Positions 61,301 to 64,000 of a DNA stretch of 64,000 nucleotides are shown here, piece by piece (position 1 is the first letter of the stretch; every line of letters starts with the position of its first letter). This stretch comes from Aliirhizobium smilacinae (lineage in GTDB: Bacteria; Pseudomonadota; Alphaproteobacteria; Rhizobiales; Rhizobiaceae). The DNA is taken from assembly GCF_006335145.1 (NCBI RefSeq), contig NZ_VDMN01000009.1, forward strand, positions 62,001 to 126,000, given 5' to 3'. The notes under the pieces are model-generated. The model saw only the letters and a list, made by a program, of their open reading frames with translations. It was not told the DNA's origin and ran no database searches. The translations under genes and the position numbers were made by a program.

Positions 61301-61366
61301 CCGCTGTCGTCGGCGTGGAAAATTTGATAGCGCCACACGATCACCTGCAACGAAATGAGGAGTACG

Positions 61367-62116
61367 ATGGCAATCAAACCAATCTCATTGGCCATCTCAA
61401 CGTTTAAAGGAGGTGCGGGGAAATCGACACTCAATGTCAATCTCGCTGCTGAGTTTGCCCAGCAGGGACATCGTACGCTTCTCATCGACTGCGACGAGCA
61501 GGAGTCCGCGACACGTTGGTACAATGTTTCGATGAAGCGCGGCTTGCTGCCCACCGATGGAACCTTGCTCCACCTGCGCGTCGCCCCGGGCGACCGCTTC
61601 CGCGAGCGCCTCTCGGAAGCGCCCGAAGCTGACATCCGAATTTATGACGTCGGTGGCTATGTCCACCAACGGGCGATCGAGGTCTACCATGAGTGTGACG
61701 CCATTCTCATTCCGATCATTCCCGAACCAACTGCCGCGACATCGGCCATCAAGGTTGCAACCATCCTAAGAGAGATCTCGAAAAAGCGAGCGTCCGGTCC
61801 AATTCCCTTCGCCGCGATCTGGAACTACGTCGATATGATTGCGCTGAAGCACAACCGCTCGCTTCCCGAGGTCCACGCAATCTTGACCAACGGTAGGATT
61901 CCCATGGTGGAAACGGTCGTACGCAAAAGCAATCACTTCAGCGACGTCGGTGCAGGCTTCGGGTCGCTCTATTCCAAACTGGCCACCATAGAGAAGAATT
62001 CAGGCCTCACGCCATCTGCCAAGCGCCGGGCTTCGGAAAGTGTTCTCGACGCGATCGATCTCGTGAAGCGGATTAACAACGAGTTCATCGGTCTCCTGCG
62101 GGCAGAGGCGGCCTAG
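61367..62116 (+). CDS. ParA/MinD-type ATPase, VirC1-like
   Basis: A 249-residue P-loop ATPase with the deviant Walker motif FKGGAGKST, the switch region LLIDCDEQESATRW and a DVGGYVH segment in place of the usual DTPG. VirC1 of the Ti plasmid is a ParA-like protein of this size that helps load the relaxase complex onto the T4SS. Gene order here (ParA-like, ribbon-helix-helix, small RHH-like, relaxase) is the same as virC1-virC2-virD1-virD2, so a VirC1 role is likely; plasmid partition is less likely without parB. The ATG at 61367 follows ATGAGGAGTACG. Confidence 0.8.
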   Translation: MAIKPISLAISTFKGGAGKSTLNVNLAAEFAQQGHRTLLIDCDEQESATRWYNVSMKRGLLPTDGTLLHLRVAPGDRFRERLSEAPEADIRIYDVGGYVHQRAIEVYHECDAILIPIIPEPTAATSAIKVATILREISKKRASGPIPFAAIWNYVDMIALKHNRSLPEVHAILTNGRIPMVETVVRKSNHFSDVGAGFGSLYSKLATIEKNSGLTPSAKRRASESVLDAIDLVKRINNEFIGLLRAEAA

Positions 62117-62120
62117 GTCC

Positions 62121-62525
62121 ATGTCACGAGAACGTACAGCAGCCGGAAACATCCTGGCTTTGTCGCCGGCCACGGCCGAACGAGCCGAAGTGGTCGAAGA
62201 AGCCGCGACCTCTTATATGCCGACGAGTATCGATCTCGAAGCATGGTTGCCGGACACGGGCGGTCTGGATGAAGATCAGACTGACACCGAAAACCGTCGT
62301 TTGCCCGTTATAACCAACGACGATCGAAGAGGTCGAAATGAGATGTCGACACTGAAGGGCTCAACAGAGGCTGGCGGGCACGGTGCTGGAAGGAAGCGCG
62401 TTTCTCTCTATCTGGACGACGAAATCCTGACAAAAGTCTTTCGGGTCTCGCTCGAAAAACATGAGCAACTTTCTTCGGCTACGCATCGCTTGATCCGGGA
62501 AGCCTTGGAGGCAAGGGGGCTGTAG
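62121..62525 (+). CDS. ribbon-helix-helix DNA-binding protein, VirC2-like position
   Basis: A 134-residue protein. The first 90 residues are acidic and probably disordered. The C-terminal 45 (GRKRVSLYLDDEILTKVFRV, ATHRLIREALEARG) form a ribbon-helix-helix domain. VirC2 has this fold, and the place directly after the ParA-like gene fits. It probably binds near oriT. It starts 4 bp after the previous stop. Confidence 0.75.
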   Translation: MSRERTAAGNILALSPATAERAEVVEEAATSYMPTSIDLEAWLPDTGGLDEDQTDTENRRLPVITNDDRRGRNEMSTLKGSTEAGGHGAGRKRVSLYLDDEILTKVFRVSLEKHEQLSSATHRLIREALEARGL

Positions 62526-62529
62526 GCAC

Positions 62530-62913
62530 ATGCGAGAACCAGCCATCATGTTCCGCTTGCCCGGCCATGTTCGTGTCGGTCTCGATCAGGTTGCAGAGCG
62601 TTTTGATTTATCCGCCAACATGATAGCGAAGCTTATCGTCACGCGAGAGGTCACGCGGATCCCCGTGATGCTCGAAGAACATGATCGCCAACTCGCGAAC
62701 ATGCATCAGTTCCTTCGGGAGCTTGCTTTGCGCAATGAGGACTTCCTTGAGGAATCTTCGTTGGACGGGGCTGCAATCATGCAGGAACTGAAGGCCATAA
62801 TGGCGACATTGGACGCAATTCGGGATGCTAGCTTCGTGCGCCCTTCGAGCTTTATCACTGACCTTATCAGGAGGCATGATGACCGATCGATCCAAAGGTC
62901 GTTCCATATCTAG
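62530..62913 (+). CDS. relaxase accessory protein, VirD1-like position
   Basis: A 127-residue protein: MFRLPGHVRVGLDQVAERFD (a beta strand then helix, as in ribbon-helix-helix proteins), NMIAKLIVTREVTRIPVMLE, then a long helical stretch (LANMHQFLRELALRNEDFLE). It is placed like VirD1, which helps the relaxase open oriT. Direct similarity to VirD1 cannot be claimed by eye. Its 3' end overlaps the relaxase start by 35 bp. Confidence 0.7.
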   Translation: MREPAIMFRLPGHVRVGLDQVAERFDLSANMIAKLIVTREVTRIPVMLEEHDRQLANMHQFLRELALRNEDFLEESSLDGAAIMQELKAIMATLDAIRDASFVRPSSFITDLIRRHDDRSIQRSFHI

Positions 62914-64000
62914 ATCGCCTGACCGAACGCTGCCGAGCTATTTCGAGCTGATCGAGGAGGAGAACCGTCGACGTGGAGGTGGCGGCGGAGAAACGAAAAA
63001 GCGCTCGGATGCAGCGGCTAGATCGGTCAGAATAAGCCGGAACGCGGGCGCGGCTTCGGCATTTAGTCGCGCAACTGGAAATAATGCTGTCGTCGTAAAG
63101 GTTTTATCTTACGGGGCAGGGGCACGCTCAGCAAAGAACGTTCTTGTCTATCAAAGCAAGGAGGAGAAAGCTCGCGATCAGGATGGCGCGGAAGTCACCG
63201 ACATCAACGCTGCGGTGCGATCTTGGGAGCGGGAATTCGGCAGTCGAAAGGGTAGCGACGATGTTCTGCGGATCACCTACGAACTGGAGAATACTAATCG
63301 CTGGAAGGTTGCGCATGCTCTTCGCTTGCTTGCCGACGAAGGGTTCTATCGGGAAGGTGATACGGATCGGACCTACGCTTTCAGCGTGAGCGACGGGGTG
63401 AATGGGCAGACGAGGCTACAATTCGCGTTGGTCATTGCGCACGAGAAGAAGAATCGATCCCATCGAATCCAAGGAAATCGTATTGCCGCCGATATCGACA
63501 CTGCGCATGTGATTGACCATCGCTTGAACATGGCAATGCGTAGTGCGGGTATAGTCCCTGTTTCGCGATACCCGACAGACTTTTCGTCGGGACCGAAAGG
63601 CTTTACGGCCACGCTCCACGCCATGCAACGCAATGGTGCGGAGGTGACGGTTTCAACGAAAACGCAGGTCGTCGAAAGGCCGGGGACGAGCGGCCGTTAT
63701 GAACAGAGTGTCGAACGCAGAGATCTGACAACAGCCGATCACCGGGAACTGACGAAGCATGGTCAATTGGTTGGATCTCTTCTTCAAACGCGCCAGCCGC
63801 GCGACTTCATGCATCTCCTGTTATCGGGCCCAGCCAATGTTGATCGCGACCAATTCGTTTTGGCTGGCCGGGATTTCCTGAGAGAGCAGTTTGCCGGCCA
63901 CCGCTTCGCTTACGCCGTCCACAATCGATCTGACAAGCAGAAGCATCCGCATCTGCATGTACTCGTGGCGCTGCGAAGCGCAACAGGTCGCACCCTGAAC
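62879..64000 (+). CDS. VirD2-type conjugative relaxase, 3' end outside window
   Basis: The frame stays open from ATG 62879 (a tandem ATG at 62876 lies almost against AGGAGG) to the window edge, 374 residues so far. A charged N-terminus of about 65 residues precedes VVVKVLSYGAGARSAKNVLV with Tyr91, the likely nicking tyrosine. Near the end, FAYAVHNRSDKQKHPHLHVL carries the HPHLH metal motif. Relaxases cut oriT, stay on the 5' end and lead the strand through the T4SS. About 265 residues separate the two motifs, longer than usual, so an inserted domain is likely. Confidence 0.85.
   Translation, partial: MTDRSKGRSISRSPDRTLPSYFELIEEENRRRGGGGGETKKRSDAAARSVRISRNAGAASAFSRATGNNAVVVKVLSYGAGARSAKNVLVYQSKEEKARDQDGAEVTDINAAVRSWEREFGSRKGSDDVLRITYELENTNRWKVAHALRLLADEGFYREGDTDRTYAFSVSDGVNGQTRLQFALVIAHEKKNRSHRIQGNRIAADIDTAHVIDHRLNMAMRSAGIVPVSRYPTDFSSGPKGFTATLHAMQRNGAEVTVSTKTQVVERPGTSGRYEQSVERRDLTTADHRELTKHGQLVGSLLQTRQPRDFMHLLLSGPANVDRDQFVLAGRDFLREQFAGHRFAYAVHNRSDKQKHPHLHVLVALRSATGRTLN

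Noticed and set aside
61367..62116. Plasmid partition parA
   Set aside because: No parB or parS-like repeats are nearby, and the neighbours are relaxase-type genes, so a VirC1-like role is preferred.

Overview
The window looks like part of a large accessory replicon (megaplasmid or chromid) of an alphaproteobacterium of the Rhizobium/Agrobacterium group. The evidence is the gene families: HWE histidine kinases, DUF982, DUF3606, the TIGR02587/TIGR02588 pair, plasmid-borne Ku/LigD, imuA-imuB-dnaE2 and a virB/virC/virD-type conjugation system. Further evidence is a set of EcfG (RpoE2)-type general-stress promoters and an alphaproteobacterial GAAC-N7-GAAC SOS box. No rRNA, tRNA, CRISPR array or replication (repABC) locus was seen. 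No database search was possible, so family names rest on recognised motifs.

Positions 1-29 kb are a stress-survival island. It holds a cut-off GAF histidine kinase, a GreA-like factor, an HWE kinase beside a decayed LOV kinase, a full katE catalase with a DUF892 ferritin-like gene, and a broken second copy of that katE-DUF892 pair. It also holds exonuclease III, two divergent short-chain dehydrogenases, a GH15 glucoamylase-like/SMP-30 operon, ligD, a response regulator and many small stress-type proteins. At least seven genes or operons here are preceded by GGAAC-N16-(C/G/T)GTT and three more by GAAAC-N16-CGTT, all 25 nt from end to end, so much of the island is probably one EcfG regulon.

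Positions 29-39.5 kb are a DNA-repair block: an SOS-boxed imuA-imuB-dnaE2 mutasome, a SRAP/YedK abasic-site protein with two small partners, and two ku genes in an operon with two unknown genes. A short decayed stretch (frameshifted small gene, IS110 remnant) separates it from the conjugation region.

Positions 40-64 kb are a conjugation system: a lipoprotein gene, then virB1-virB2-virB3-virB4-(second lytic transglycosylase)-virB5-lipoprotein-virB6-virB8-virB9-virB10-virB11-virD4, tightly packed with start/stop overlaps. After that come a possible DUF1173 relative, a small membrane protein, an XRE regulator, and a leftward operon of exported proteins that includes two staphylococcal-nuclease-fold proteins with altered active sites. 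A rightward virC1/virC2/virD1/virD2-like DNA-processing module ends in a relaxase cut by the window edge. Near-palindromes of the form TTATAC-N4-GTATAA lie before the lipoprotein gene, before virB1 and in the divergent promoter of the exported-protein and DNA-processing operons, suggesting one regulator for both halves.

Decay is frequent in the small accessory genes (five single-base frameshifts, a 7-bp tandem duplication, two nonsense codons), while all the long genes except the LOV kinase and the second catalase are intact.
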